NCBI GenBank assembly: GCA_963666575.2
Contig: CAXXYG010000027.1
Span: 636,607-700,606, forward strand
DNA length: 64,000 nucleotides
Origin: JABMQB01 sp963666575
GTDB taxonomy: Bacteria; Bacteroidota; Bacteroidia; Bacteroidales; Prolixibacteraceae
Direction of reading: 5' to 3'
Part shown: in pieces, positions 36,909-46,120 of the stretch
How the letters are laid out: every line of letters begins with the position of its first letter
How positions within the stretch are numbered: the stretch's first letter is position 1
The notes under the pieces: generated by a model
The model's database searches: none
What the model saw: the letters and a program-made list of their open reading frames with translations, nothing else
What the model was told of the DNA's origin: nothing
Position numbers and translations under genes: made by a program

Positions 36909-38159
36909 ATGAAGGTATTTAAGTTTGGTGGTGCTTCGGTAAAAGATGCAAAGGCAATAATTAGTGTAGGTAAAATATTACAAAACTATTCAGACAATAT
37001 TGTAGTTGTGGTTTCTGCGTTAGGAAAAACAACTAATTTATTAGAAGTTTTAGTAAAATTGTATTTTCAGGAATCGGAAGAACGGTGGGATATATTTACC
37101 CATTTTAAAAGGTTACACCTGGATATTTGCAAAACCCTTTTAACCCCTGATTCCTCTGAATTAAAAGACATCAAAAAATTATTTAAAGCACTCGACACCA
37201 AATTAGATACAACACCTTCGTTGGATTATAATTTTGAATACGATCAAATTATATGTTATGGAGAGTTGGTTTCAACGCTTATTATAAGTGGGTACCTAAA
37301 TAAATCTGAGCAACCAAATAAATGGATAGATATTCGGACTTGCCTTAAAACAAACAGCACATACCGCGATGCCACAGTTAATTGGGAGTTAACACAAAAA
37401 CTAACCCTCAAAAAATTTAATTTCAAAAAAACAAACCTGTATGTCACTCAAGGTTTTGTAGGATCAACAATGGCGAATTTAACAACTACACTTGGCCGCG
37501 AAGGTTCTGATTATTCAGCTGCTATTTTGGGTAATATTTTAAATGCCGAAAATGTCACTATCTGGAAAGATGTTCCTGGTGTCCTGAATGCAGATCCTAA
37601 TATTATTGAAGATGCTGTAAAAATTGATGAACTTTCATACCGCGAAGCAGTTGAAATGGCCTACTCGGGGGCTAAAGTTATTCATCCCAATACCATGAAA
37701 CCCCTTCATAACAAAGATATCCCTCTGCTTGTTAAGTCATTTTTTGAACCGGAAGAAAGTGGAACTCTTATAAAAAAAGTAAATCATAAAATTCACTTAC
37801 AGCCTGTTTTTATTTTTAAAGAAGATCAGGTACTTATTACTTTATCGTCGAAAGATTTTTCAACTATAGATACAACTGATATTTCGAATGTATTTGAAAT
37901 ACTAAACAAATTCAGATTTAAAATGAATTTGATCCAACAATCGGCCATCGATTTTAGTATTGTTATTGATAAACCTGAATTTGACATGGAAAAAGCCATT
38001 GCCAAATTACAGGAAAGTTATGAAACAAAATACAATACCAACTTACGATTAATCACAATTCGTCACTATACTGATGAAGCCGTTGAAGAATATACAAAAA
38101 CTGAGAATGTGTATTTGGAGCAGAAAAGCCGAAGAACTGCCCGAATTGTCGTTAAATAA
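36909..38159 (+). CDS. Aspartate kinase (monofunctional)
   Basis: 416 residues. It phosphorylates aspartate, the first step to lysine, threonine and methionine. The N-terminal KVFKFGGASVKDAK, the mid-domain TTLGREGSDYSAAILGNIL and VTIWKDVPGVLNADPN are the amino-acid kinase signatures. The C-terminal about 120 residues (VFIFKEDQVLITLSS onward) form the ACT region used for feedback control. No homoserine dehydrogenase domain is fused. Confidence 0.93.
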   Translation: MKVFKFGGASVKDAKAIISVGKILQNYSDNIVVVVSALGKTTNLLEVLVKLYFQESEERWDIFTHFKRLHLDICKTLLTPDSSELKDIKKLFKALDTKLDTTPSLDYNFEYDQIICYGELVSTLIISGYLNKSEQPNKWIDIRTCLKTNSTYRDATVNWELTQKLTLKKFNFKKTNLYVTQGFVGSTMANLTTTLGREGSDYSAAILGNILNAENVTIWKDVPGVLNADPNIIEDAVKIDELSYREAVEMAYSGAKVIHPNTMKPLHNKDIPLLVKSFFEPEESGTLIKKVNHKIHLQPVFIFKEDQVLITLSSKDFSTIDTTDISNVFEILNKFRFKMNLIQQSAIDFSIVIDKPEFDMEKAIAKLQESYETKYNTNLRLITIRHYTDEAVEEYTKTENVYLEQKSRRTARIVVK

Positions 38160-38250
38160 TTTAGCATTTACTGTTTTTGAATACCTATAAATTGTAATTT
38201 TAATGCCCTTGGGTTGACATATACATCAAAAGCTGTTAAAAAATAAACGG

Positions 38251-39567
38251 ATGAAACGAAAAAAACTCTTACCCTACATTATTGGACTTGCCGTAATAAT
38301 TATCATTTTACTTATTGTCGGTAAAAAATCCGGCTGGTTTGGTGGCGAAGTAACCATTAGTATTACAACCCAAAAAGTAGAAAGTATTACTATTACTGAA
38401 TTAATAAATGCCAACGGTAAAATACAACCCGAAACAGAAGTTAAAATCAGCCCCGATGTATCAGGTGAAATAATTGAACTTTTTGTTGAAGAAGGCGATG
38501 CTGTCACCAAAGGGCAACACCTGGTCACCATAAAACCCGATGCTTATGTTTCAGCATTTAACAGGATGGAAGCATCACTCAATTCGGCAAAAGCCCGATT
38601 GGCGCAGACTGAAGCCCAACAGATAGAAAGGGAGTTATCATATAAACGTTCGAAACAGCTGTATGATTCAGGAACCATCCCTGTTTCTGAATTTGAAACT
38701 GCCGAAGCTGCTTATAAAGTTGCACAATCGGAAGTTAAAGCTGCTCAATTTTCGGTAAAAAGTTCAGAAGCCTCGGTTGCCGAAGCTAAAGAACAGCTTA
38801 CAAAAACAAAAATATATGCTCCTATCGACGGAACAGTTTCAAGATTAAATGTTGAAAAAGGTGAACGTGTTGTGGGGACGAGTATGATGATTGGTACAGA
38901 AATGATGGTTGTGGCCGACCTCGACCGAATGGAAGTTAAAGTTGATGTTAACGAAAATGATATTGTAAAAGTTTCGGAAATGGACACAGCTCTTATTGAA
39001 GTGGATGCATACCTTCAACGCAAATTTAAAGGTGTTGTTACCGAAATTGCCAATTCGGCGAATGTTACAGGAACCACTACCGATCAGGTAACAAATTTCG
39101 ATGTAAAAGTATTTTTACTAAAAGAATCATACCAAGATTTATTAGAAAGTTCGAACAATGGTTTTTACCCTTTCAGGCCTGGTATGTCAGCAACAGTTGA
39201 TATTCAAACCGAAACAAGGGCCGATGTAATCTCAGTTCCAATTCAGGCCGTAACCACACGGATTAACAAAGAAGCTGAAAAAAGGAACATGATAAAAGGC
39301 GAAATCACTAATGAAGATGGCGAAGAAACCGAAACAGTTGTGCCTAGAAATGAAAAACAAGAAGTTGTATTTTTATACGAAAATGGAAAAGTTAAGAAAG
39401 TAGAAGTAAAAACCGGTATTCAGGATAATAATAATATCGAAATCCTGGAAGGAATTAAAGTTGGCGACGAGATTGTTGTTGGCCCTTATAACGCCATCAA
39501 CAAAACGTTGAAAGACAGTATGCAGGTTAAAAAAGTAAAACCTGAAGAATTATTTCAGAATAAATAA
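38251..39567 (+). CDS. RND/MacA-type periplasmic adaptor protein
   Basis: 438 residues. An N-terminal membrane anchor (about 7-25, YIIGLAVIIIILLIVG) is followed by a biotinyl-lipoyl-like hairpin domain (TEVKISPDVSGEIIELFVEEGDAVTKGQ), an alpha-helical hairpin (about 100-185), the second lipoyl half (IYAPIDGTVSRLNVEKGERV) and a beta-barrel/membrane-proximal domain. This is the adaptor of a tripartite efflux or MacAB-like export system. No outer-membrane TolC or inner-membrane ABC/RND gene is beside it; the next gene encodes a DUF2007 protein. Confidence 0.9.
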   Translation: MKRKKLLPYIIGLAVIIIILLIVGKKSGWFGGEVTISITTQKVESITITELINANGKIQPETEVKISPDVSGEIIELFVEEGDAVTKGQHLVTIKPDAYVSAFNRMEASLNSAKARLAQTEAQQIERELSYKRSKQLYDSGTIPVSEFETAEAAYKVAQSEVKAAQFSVKSSEASVAEAKEQLTKTKIYAPIDGTVSRLNVEKGERVVGTSMMIGTEMMVVADLDRMEVKVDVNENDIVKVSEMDTALIEVDAYLQRKFKGVVTEIANSANVTGTTTDQVTNFDVKVFLLKESYQDLLESSNNGFYPFRPGMSATVDIQTETRADVISVPIQAVTTRINKEAEKRNMIKGEITNEDGEETETVVPRNEKQEVVFLYENGKVKKVEVKTGIQDNNNIEILEGIKVGDEIVVGPYNAINKTLKDSMQVKKVKPEELFQNK

Positions 39568-39582
39568 CTGGCACCAGTTAAT

Positions 39583-39828
39583 ATGTACGACCGCCCTTTA
39601 CGTTTAGTTAAGGTTTTTGAAGGAACCAACTGGGAAGCAGGGCTGGTTCAGAGCTTATTAAATAATGCTGAAATTGAAACATTTTTAGCAGATGAAATAA
39701 ATGGGCAAGATTCCATGTTTCGTTTTACTCCTGGTTCGGGAGGTGTAAAAGTGATGATTTCGAGCGATGACTTTGAAAAAGGGCGTGAAGTTGTCAATGC
39801 TTTTTATGAGAATGAACAAAAGGATTAG
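39583..39828 (+). CDS. DUF2007-family small protein
   Basis: 81 residues, a ferredoxin-like fold typical of DUF2007 (putative signal-transducing proteins): LVKVFEGTNWEAGLVQSLLNNAEIETFLADE and GGVKVMISSDDFEKGREVV. It starts 15 bp after the adaptor gene, so co-transcription is likely. A hairpin terminator follows. Function not established. Confidence 0.85.
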   Translation: MYDRPLRLVKVFEGTNWEAGLVQSLLNNAEIETFLADEINGQDSMFRFTPGSGGVKVMISSDDFEKGREVVNAFYENEQKD

Positions 39829-39866
39829 TATTTTTTTTAAAATATTGGTCCCATCAGAGTTATAGC

Positions 39867-39914
39867 ACAATTCCCTTTTCTTAATAAAATTCCGGAGAAG
39901 GGAATTGTTTTATT
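39867..39914 (+). terminator. Rho-independent terminator
   Basis: ACAATTCCCTT (39867-39877) pairs with AAGGGAATTGT (39898-39908), followed by TTTATT. It ends the adaptor-DUF2007 transcript. Confidence 0.8.
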
Positions 39915-40069
39915 ATAAATACATCAGAAGTTTATTTGACATTTAAATTTTCTAACCTCCCAGTTCAAAAATAATTTCCAACATCTAATAAATCTGATTT
40001 TTTGTAAAAACCTCCACTTTTCTGCAAGGATTTCCAATCTCATTCGACTAATAGTTCAAACAGAATCAT

Positions 40070-40552
40070 ATGAAGATATTTATATCCTTTTTTCTTTTAA
40101 TGGGATTGTCCTTTTTCGTAAAGGCACAATTGCCAAACCTTGAGCTTAAAAACCTTGATCAGGAATGGGTTTCACTCGATGAACTAAAGGGTGAAAAACT
40201 AACAGTTATTGATTTTTGGGCCACTTGGTGCAAACCTTGCGTAAGTGCTATTCCAAAGCTTAATTTATTGCAAAAAGAATTTGAACCACAGGGCGTTGAA
40301 TTTATTGGCATTAACACCGATGGTCCCCGTAATCAATCAAAAGTAAAACCATTTGCCCGAGCTTTAAATATTGGCTACCCCATTTTGTTTGATCCCGACC
40401 AGGAAGCGGTAGATGAATTAAATATTGCAGTACTCCCCACTCTACTCATTTATAATTCAAAAGGAAAAATGGTTTTCCGTCACGAGGGTTTTAGCCCAGG
40501 CGACGAAGTGATTTTTAAAGAAAAACTCACAGAAATATTAAGCAATAAATGA
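40070..40552 (+). CDS. TlpA-like periplasmic thioredoxin
   Basis: 160 residues with a signal peptide (about 1-19, FFVKAQ). The thioredoxin fold has the active site FWATWCKPCVSAIPKL (Cys about 54 and 57) and cis-Pro in VLPTLLIY. It is expected to be a thiol-disulphide oxidoreductase in the periplasm. The stop overlaps the start of the DUF6029 gene (ATGA), and a T9SS redoxin follows, so this is the first gene of a three-gene redox/envelope operon. Confidence 0.93.
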   Translation: MKIFISFFLLMGLSFFVKAQLPNLELKNLDQEWVSLDELKGEKLTVIDFWATWCKPCVSAIPKLNLLQKEFEPQGVEFIGINTDGPRNQSKVKPFARALNIGYPILFDPDQEAVDELNIAVLPTLLIYNSKGKMVFRHEGFSPGDEVIFKEKLTEILSNK

Positions 40553-42045
40553 GGTATAAAACAATCATATTAGGTCTATTTTTTGCTTTTGCTTATATTC
40601 ATTCACAAGCACAAATAAACGTATATAATATTGCCGAATACCAGTTGGGTAACATTCCGGGCAATGAACCTAACGATGCCAGCTCTATCTACGAGCAATT
40701 AAATGTGAGCTATAAATGGAAGTGGCTCAAAGCCTCGGCGCGTTTCGAAAACTTTTATTCCACTGAATCGTTCAGGAACCAATACTCAACAGTAACGCAA
40801 TATTCCTTAACCTTTCGGAAAAAAGGATTAACAGTGAAAGCAGGCAATTTTTACGAAACCCTCGGAAAAGGTTTATTGTACCGTGGATACGAAATTAAAA
40901 ACTCTGTTTTTGAAGATCAAATTTACCGTACGCGGCAAGGATTTTACCGCGATACAAGAGGAGCTTCTGTTTCGTATTCAAATAAATCGCTAACAATTAA
41001 AGCCCTTCATGGTAAAACGCTCAATAATTTATTACCTCCTATTAATAGCGAAAACCGAGTTGATGTAGTTTCGGGAGGTGAAATAAGTGGCCGGTTCTTA
41101 AAACAACGAGCCGGAATAATTTACCTCGACACCAAAAGTCCGGCAGGTAGATACAATTATCTATCTTCATTTTTAGAAGGTCAACTTTCTAAAAATCTGG
41201 ATTATTACATTGAATTCTCACATCAAATAAATAATCAACAATTTTTTAGACTGAACGACAAGAATTCTTATGGCGGATATTTAAGCATAAATTATTCGGT
41301 TCCGAGATTTGGTTTGAGTTTCGAGCTTAAAGATTACCACAACTTGTTTATTGGCTCAGGCATTTCTGACCCTCCTACACTGGTAAAAGAACATTCGTAC
41401 AGGCTACTAAACAGAAGCACACATATTACAAATTTAACCGATGAAAGTGGTTTACAACTGGAGGTTTTTTATCAGCCATCGCCAAAACATTTAATTACGA
41501 TAAACCATGCCAGGGCTGTGAATGATTTTTCAACCATAAAATTTAATTTTTACGAATATTTTATTGACTGGCATATTGAACTCAATAAAAGTTCACGACT
41601 AAAATTATTTGCCGATTATTCGCTAGATGAAGTAGTTTCGGAGAAAAACAGAATTTCCGCCGGTGCTTATTATACCCGTTTGCTAAAAAACAGTTGGTCG
41701 GTTTCGGTAGAAACAGAATTTCAACAAATAACTAAATCATTTGGTGAGTCAAATAAGTTTAACAATGTATATGCAGGTTTCATACTTTCTAAATCAACCA
41801 AATTTTCGACTGCTCTAATTTGTGAATTTACCAACGACCCGGTAGTAGCCGACCTTTCAGGAACCACAAAAATAGAAACAAAACAACTATATCCGGGAGT
41901 ATTGCTGAATTACAAACCCGACAATAAAAACAGTTTCCAGTTATTTGCAGGAAACCGCCGGGGAGGCCCGGCTTGCACTTCAGGAATTTGTTACGAAGTA
42001 CTCGATTTTAAAGGAGTAGAATTACGATGGACACTACGATTATAA
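40549..42045 (+). CDS. DUF6029-family outer-membrane protein
   Basis: 498 residues with a signal peptide (about 1-22, YIHSQAQ). The body is beta-strand rich with aromatic ends, and matches DUF6029: NVYNIAEYQLGNIPGNEPND, GNFYETLGKGLLYRGYE and YEVLDFKGVELRW. A beta-barrel in the outer membrane is likely. It overlaps the TlpA gene by four bases and the next redoxin gene starts 18 bp after its stop (or overlaps it if an upstream ATG is used). A role linked to thiol redox chemistry of exported proteins is inferred from the operon only. Confidence 0.85.
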   Translation: MRYKTIILGLFFAFAYIHSQAQINVYNIAEYQLGNIPGNEPNDASSIYEQLNVSYKWKWLKASARFENFYSTESFRNQYSTVTQYSLTFRKKGLTVKAGNFYETLGKGLLYRGYEIKNSVFEDQIYRTRQGFYRDTRGASVSYSNKSLTIKALHGKTLNNLLPPINSENRVDVVSGGEISGRFLKQRAGIIYLDTKSPAGRYNYLSSFLEGQLSKNLDYYIEFSHQINNQQFFRLNDKNSYGGYLSINYSVPRFGLSFELKDYHNLFIGSGISDPPTLVKEHSYRLLNRSTHITNLTDESGLQLEVFYQPSPKHLITINHARAVNDFSTIKFNFYEYFIDWHIELNKSSRLKLFADYSLDEVVSEKNRISAGAYYTRLLKNSWSVSVETEFQQITKSFGESNKFNNVYAGFILSKSTKFSTALICEFTNDPVVADLSGTTKIETKQLYPGVLLNYKPDNKNSFQLFAGNRRGGPACTSGICYEVLDFKGVELRWTLRL

Positions 42046-42062
42046 ACAAAAACAATAAAACG

Positions 42063-42842
42063 ATGAAAACAATTTTTACTTTATTAATAGCAGCCATATT
42101 TTCGGCATCAACAATAAACGCACAAAACCAGGGGCAAACTGCTCCTGATTTTAGCCTCAGCCAACTTGATGGGCAGGATTTTAAACTTTCAGAGAATTCA
42201 GGAAAAGTGGTGCTGATTTTTTTATTAGGTTACAATTGCCCATTGTGTAAAGCGGCAGTCCCAAGCATTCAATCGGGCCTCATCGATAAATTTAAAAATA
42301 ATAACAAATTTTTAGCCATTGGAATAGACACATGGGATGGAAGTAATTCACAGGTACAGAATTTTAAAAATTCAACGGGTCTTGATGTTACCTATTTAAC
42401 AAAAGGAAGTTCGGTAGCTAACAGTTGGAACACAACCTACGACAGGCTTGTGGTTATTGATGGCGACAGGGTAATGGCCTTTAAAGGAACAAAAGCTGCA
42501 AGCTCCGATATTTCAGCTGCTCACGATGCAATTGAAACTGCATTAAACAACATCACTACTACTTCTCAAATAATTCACAACCAGACTTTTGAGTTAAGTC
42601 AAAATTACCCAAATCCATTTTCCTCCAATTCAACAATCGATTTTGCTATTAAAAAATCGGGAAATGTTACTTTGTATATTTATAACATTGCTGGAAAATT
42701 GGAGAAAAAACTGATAAATGCTTATTACCAACCCGGAAATTATTCGTTTCAAATTAATAGAAAAGGGCTTAAAAATGGATTGTACTTTTATAAGCTTAAG
42801 TCGAATGGTTCAGGACAAATCAAAAGAATGGTGGTTAAATAA
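42063..42842 (+). CDS. T9SS-secreted thioredoxin-like protein
   Basis: 259 residues from the ATG at 42063, which gives a signal peptide (about 1-20, STINAQ); the upstream in-frame ATG at 42027 overlaps the previous gene and would spoil it. The redoxin domain (about 25-165) has YNCPLCKAAVP (Cys about 59 and 62) and FKGTKAASSDI. A C-terminal type A T9SS sorting domain (about 185-259) has LSQNYPNPFSSNSTIDF and LKNGLYFYKL and ends KRMVVK. So a thioredoxin-fold enzyme is sent to the cell surface or outside, beyond the periplasmic TlpA partner of the same operon. That pairing is unusual. Confidence 0.92.
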   Translation: MKTIFTLLIAAIFSASTINAQNQGQTAPDFSLSQLDGQDFKLSENSGKVVLIFLLGYNCPLCKAAVPSIQSGLIDKFKNNNKFLAIGIDTWDGSNSQVQNFKNSTGLDVTYLTKGSSVANSWNTTYDRLVVIDGDRVMAFKGTKAASSDISAAHDAIETALNNITTTSQIIHNQTFELSQNYPNPFSSNSTIDFAIKKSGNVTLYIYNIAGKLEKKLINAYYQPGNYSFQINRKGLKNGLYFYKLKSNGSGQIKRMVVK

Positions 42843-42878
42843 AATTAGATTCAAAAATCCATCCTTTTGAAAAACTAT

Positions 42879-43997
42879 TTAATTCCCCTCAAAATACTGG
42901 CGTGAAACGATGGGTGTAATTCCTGTTGTTTCGGTTGCTTGAACTACCAAAGAAGTTTGTTCTTTGACAGGATTTCCATCATCGGTATAATTTTTATTCA
43001 GTTTAATAAATTTTACACTTTCACTGTTGTATTCCACCGAAAAATCGTAAGCCACATCAGTTACAAAATTTCTGGTATCTGGAGCCAATGCAAGTCCCCG
43101 GTTTATTTTTGATTGTTTAGGCGCCATAGCCCAACCTTCAATTTTAATAACAGAATAATCATTCTTGGCAATGTATATTTTACCTTCAAAACGCGAAGCA
43201 TAAAAATCGCCTGAAATTTCATATGTAGGATTGTATGTTTTAAATCCAATAACCCAGGCTGTGGTATTTTCTATTTTTGTTTCTTCTTCCATTGTTAATT
43301 CAAATCCCGAAAGAAGGGACTGATTAAGAATAGAAGAAACCGATCGGGCAAAATCAAGGTCAAGCAACTCATCAATATTGGTGCTTCCTTCAAAAAAGCT
43401 ATAGCTTTCAAAATTTTTGGTGACCGACGAAAATTTATAATTACGGTTTTTAAAAGCATCTAATTTAGAAGGTGTTGCATAACCCGTTTTATCATAAATA
43501 TCAACTGTTGCTTTCCTAAAATAAATTGTATCAACAGTGGTTTTTTCAAACGTATAATTACACACTGTGTTAAAAGGGCCTGTTGCAAAATTTTTAGCTA
43601 TATCATCCGAGGCAGTCCTTAAAATGCGGTATATTACTTTTGATTGAGCATTTATATCGATGTTTGAAATACTATACGATTGTTCTGTTAATTTAATAAG
43701 ATTAAAATCTTTTTCAAATAATTTAAAAACCGGTAATTTTGAAATTGAGTACCCAACGGCAGAAAAATAAATATTCCTATCAAAAAACTCGGGCGGAACC
43801 TTTAATTCATAATTCCCATCAATGTCGCTGGCTGTACCATAATAGGTTCCCTCAAGCCCAATATTAGTGTATGCAACAGGTTGGTTTGTAGCACTATCAA
43901 CAACTTTCCCTTTTATAAGTTTATTGGGAACAACCTCCTGTGCAAAAGCAGTAATTATAAAAAAAGACAACAACAAAATGGCTCCTATTTGTTTCAT
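42879..43997 (-). CDS. Carboxypeptidase-regulatory-like domain envelope protein
   Basis: 372 residues with a signal peptide (about 1-19, ITAFAQE). The CarboxypepD_reg-like domain (about 27-105) has GKVVDSATNQPVAYTNIGLEG and SDIDGNYELKVP. The rest (about 110-370) is a beta-rich domain as found next to this module in TonB-receptor-like or DUF5686-like Bacteroidota proteins. No plug/barrel is present, so it is not a TonB receptor. Surface or periplasmic role, unknown ligand. Confidence 0.8.
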   Translation of the reverse strand: MKQIGAILLLSFFIITAFAQEVVPNKLIKGKVVDSATNQPVAYTNIGLEGTYYGTASDIDGNYELKVPPEFFDRNIYFSAVGYSISKLPVFKLFEKDFNLIKLTEQSYSISNIDINAQSKVIYRILRTASDDIAKNFATGPFNTVCNYTFEKTTVDTIYFRKATVDIYDKTGYATPSKLDAFKNRNYKFSSVTKNFESYSFFEGSTNIDELLDLDFARSVSSILNQSLLSGFELTMEEETKIENTTAWVIGFKTYNPTYEISGDFYASRFEGKIYIAKNDYSVIKIEGWAMAPKQSKINRGLALAPDTRNFVTDVAYDFSVEYNSESVKFIKLNKNYTDDGNPVKEQTSLVVQATETTGITPIVSRQYFEGN

Positions 43998-44135
43998 ATT
44001 TATCGGTATTCAGCATTTAATACTCTAATTGATTAACAGAAATATTAAACAATTATTTTAAAAACTTTGGATAAAATTACAAATATAATACCAACCTACC
44101 CGAATTATACGTTATACACCCGTTGTTTTATTTTT

Positions 44136-44143
44136 TATCTTTG
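44136..44143 (+). promoter_or_regulatory. Putative -7 promoter element
   Basis: TATCTTTG matches TAnnTTTG, 22 bp before the coiled-coil lipoprotein start. No clear -33 element at the usual distance. Confidence 0.4.
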
Positions 44144-44165
44144 TTAAAAATTAAAAAAGAGGGTC

Positions 44166-44822
44166 ATGAGAAAAAGGCAGTTCCTTTGGTTATTTATGGT
44201 TTTACCATTACTTTTTACTTCGTGTGTAGCCAAAAAAAAGTACCTTGCTATGGAGACGGGGCGGTTAAAAGCTGAGCAAAAGGTCAGAGAATTAGATCAG
44301 GCAAACATAAATAAATCGGAACGTATTAAACAGTTAATTGCAGATTTTGAAACCATAAAAAGCGAATTAATGGAAAGTGATGCCCAAAAAGGGAATTACA
44401 TCGATGACCTTAAAAAAGAAATTGCCAATTTATCTTCAAATGTCAGTTTAACCAGTGAAAATCTGGAAGAAAAAAAGTTTGCTTTCGAATTTGAAAAACG
44501 CCAGCTAAATTCTACTATTTCAGAAAAAGAAATTATCATTTCTTCGTTGCAAAACGAAATTGAAAAATTAAAAACTGATTATAGTGTTACCAATTCAGAA
44601 ATTACCCAAAAGAATTTTGAACTGACCCAAAAACAAAGCACCATTGGCCGCCTGGAGAGTGAAAAAATCAGGCAGGATGAAAAACTACAGGCCAACCTAA
44701 AAAAAATCGACCAACTTTCGAAAGAAGTTACCGGCTTAAAATCACAAATAGCCGAAAAAGATGCCACTATTACACGACTGACAAACAATGTAAAACTCCT
44801 AAAAGACCAGATTGGAAATTAA
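44166..44822 (+). CDS. Coiled-coil lipoprotein
   Basis: 218 residues. A lipobox is visible in PLLFTSCVAKKKY (Cys about 20). After it almost the whole protein is a continuous coiled coil with heptads and Glu/Lys/Leu bias (KKEIANLSSNVSL, LKSQIAEKDATITRL). It resembles the N-terminal portion of OmpA/Lpp-type coiled-coil lipoproteins but lacks an OmpA domain. It may be a periplasmic spacer. The DUF1080 gene follows 20 bp later on the same strand. Confidence 0.8.
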   Translation: MRKRQFLWLFMVLPLLFTSCVAKKKYLAMETGRLKAEQKVRELDQANINKSERIKQLIADFETIKSELMESDAQKGNYIDDLKKEIANLSSNVSLTSENLEEKKFAFEFEKRQLNSTISEKEIIISSLQNEIEKLKTDYSVTNSEITQKNFELTQKQSTIGRLESEKIRQDEKLQANLKKIDQLSKEVTGLKSQIAEKDATITRLTNNVKLLKDQIGN

Positions 44823-44842
44823 CTTTAATAACCTAAATAACT

Positions 44843-45448
44843 ATGCCTAAACTATTATTACTTATTACAGCTATTATTCTGACTTCTTTTTCAGGAGTAC
44901 AAGAAAAAAACGAGTTTAAACCACTGTTTAACGGAGAAAACCTGGATGGATGGGAAATTCACGGTACCGAAAAATGGTATGTCGAAAACAATTTATTGGT
45001 GTGCGAAAGTGGCCCTGATAAAGATTACGGTTACTTATCAACCAAAAAAGAGTACAAAAACTTTGAATTAAAAGTACAATTTAAACAGGTTGCCGATGGC
45101 AACAGTGGTATCTTTTTCCGTTCGACTTTCGAAGGAACTATTGTATCAGGATGGCAGGTTGAAGTAGCCCCTCCCAACCATGACACAGGTGGTGTTTATG
45201 AATCGTATGGCCGAGGATGGTTAGTTCAAATTCCAGAAGAAAAAGAAAACATCCTAAAAATGGGTGAATGGAATGACATGACAATTAAGGTTGTCGGCGA
45301 CCACGTAACCACTTGGTTAAATGGCACTCAAATGGTTGATTTTGAAGATGAGAAAATTGGCCAGGGTGAAGGGTCAGTTGCACTTCAGATTCACGATGGA
45401 GGTGGATTAAAAGTTGTCTGGAAAAATATTTTGATTAAAGAACTATAA
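44843..45448 (+). CDS. DUF1080 (3-keto-disaccharide hydrolase-like) protein
   Basis: 201 residues with a short signal peptide (about 1-20). The single domain has PLFNGENLDGWEIHGTEKW, YKNFELKVQFKQVADGNSGIFFRS, TGGVYESYGRGWLVQ and GSVALQIHDGGGLKVVWKNI, all typical of DUF1080. Members act on oxidised disaccharides or bind glycans; here the substrate is unknown. It is followed by a terminator. Confidence 0.9.
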   Translation: MPKLLLLITAIILTSFSGVQEKNEFKPLFNGENLDGWEIHGTEKWYVENNLLVCESGPDKDYGYLSTKKEYKNFELKVQFKQVADGNSGIFFRSTFEGTIVSGWQVEVAPPNHDTGGVYESYGRGWLVQIPEEKENILKMGEWNDMTIKVVGDHVTTWLNGTQMVDFEDEKIGQGEGSVALQIHDGGGLKVVWKNILIKEL

Positions 45449-45462
45449 TCATAAAAACATAA

Positions 45463-45491
45463 AAAAACGGGGCTTAGTGCCCCGTTTTTTA
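45463..45491 (+). terminator. Strong Rho-independent terminator
   Basis: ACGGGGC / GCCCCGT stem (45467-45473 with 45479-45485) around TTAGT and followed by T residues. A-rich upstream flank also suits termination of the opposite strand gene. Confidence 0.88.
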
Positions 45492-45511
45492 CCATCATTA
45501 TAATTGTAAAA

Positions 45512-46030
45512 TTACATCCCCCAGGGGTATTGATCTCGTGACACACACACTTCCCCACTTATTTGTTGACCCAAATCTATTGAAAAAATCAGTTCATCCT
45601 GCCCTTCGGCATAAGGTTCAATCACTTTTATTACATATTGCCCCGTTGGGATTGTTTTAACCTCGATGTTTAAATCGAACAAACAATTACAATGGCATCC
45701 TGGTGTTTCTTCCGATTCAAATATTTTTAATGTATCACCTTTCAATTCTGTATAAACTGATAGTTTACCAGGACAACAATTAAATCCGGTATTAATATGA
45801 TTTAATGTTAAAATATTGGAAGAAGGTTCGTAGGAATAATTAATACAACTTTGATTATTTGCTATTGAAAGATCAAAAGAAGCTGACTTATTCCCTTTAC
45901 ATTCAGGCTGGTTTGTTACAGTACTCTGAATGTTTTCAAGCTGATCGGTAGTTTGATCGTCGTTACAGCTATTAACTACTAAGCCTATCATCAATACAAT
46001 CATTCCTATTTTTAAGGTAGATAGCTTCAT
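45512..46030 (-). CDS. Cysteine-rich lipoprotein, unknown function
   Basis: 172 residues. Lipobox in GLVVNSCNDD (Cys about 22). The mature part has an immunoglobulin-like beta pattern and seven or so cysteines, including FNCCPGKLSV and PGCHCNCLFDLN, unusual density for a Bacteroidota lipoprotein. These could form disulphides or bind a metal. A C-terminal IDLGQQISGEVCVSR follows. No family recognised; monocistronic. Confidence 0.65.
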   Translation of the reverse strand: MKLSTLKIGMIVLMIGLVVNSCNDDQTTDQLENIQSTVTNQPECKGNKSASFDLSIANNQSCINYSYEPSSNILTLNHINTGFNCCPGKLSVYTELKGDTLKIFESEETPGCHCNCLFDLNIEVKTIPTGQYVIKVIEPYAEGQDELIFSIDLGQQISGEVCVSRDQYPWGM

Positions 46031-46120
46031 GGTCCTAATTTTAGTAAAACATACTTATTAATCAAAAGATGTAATGAACTTTTGATTGGTTGCGTCATAA
46101 ACTAAAATCAAAAAAAACGA

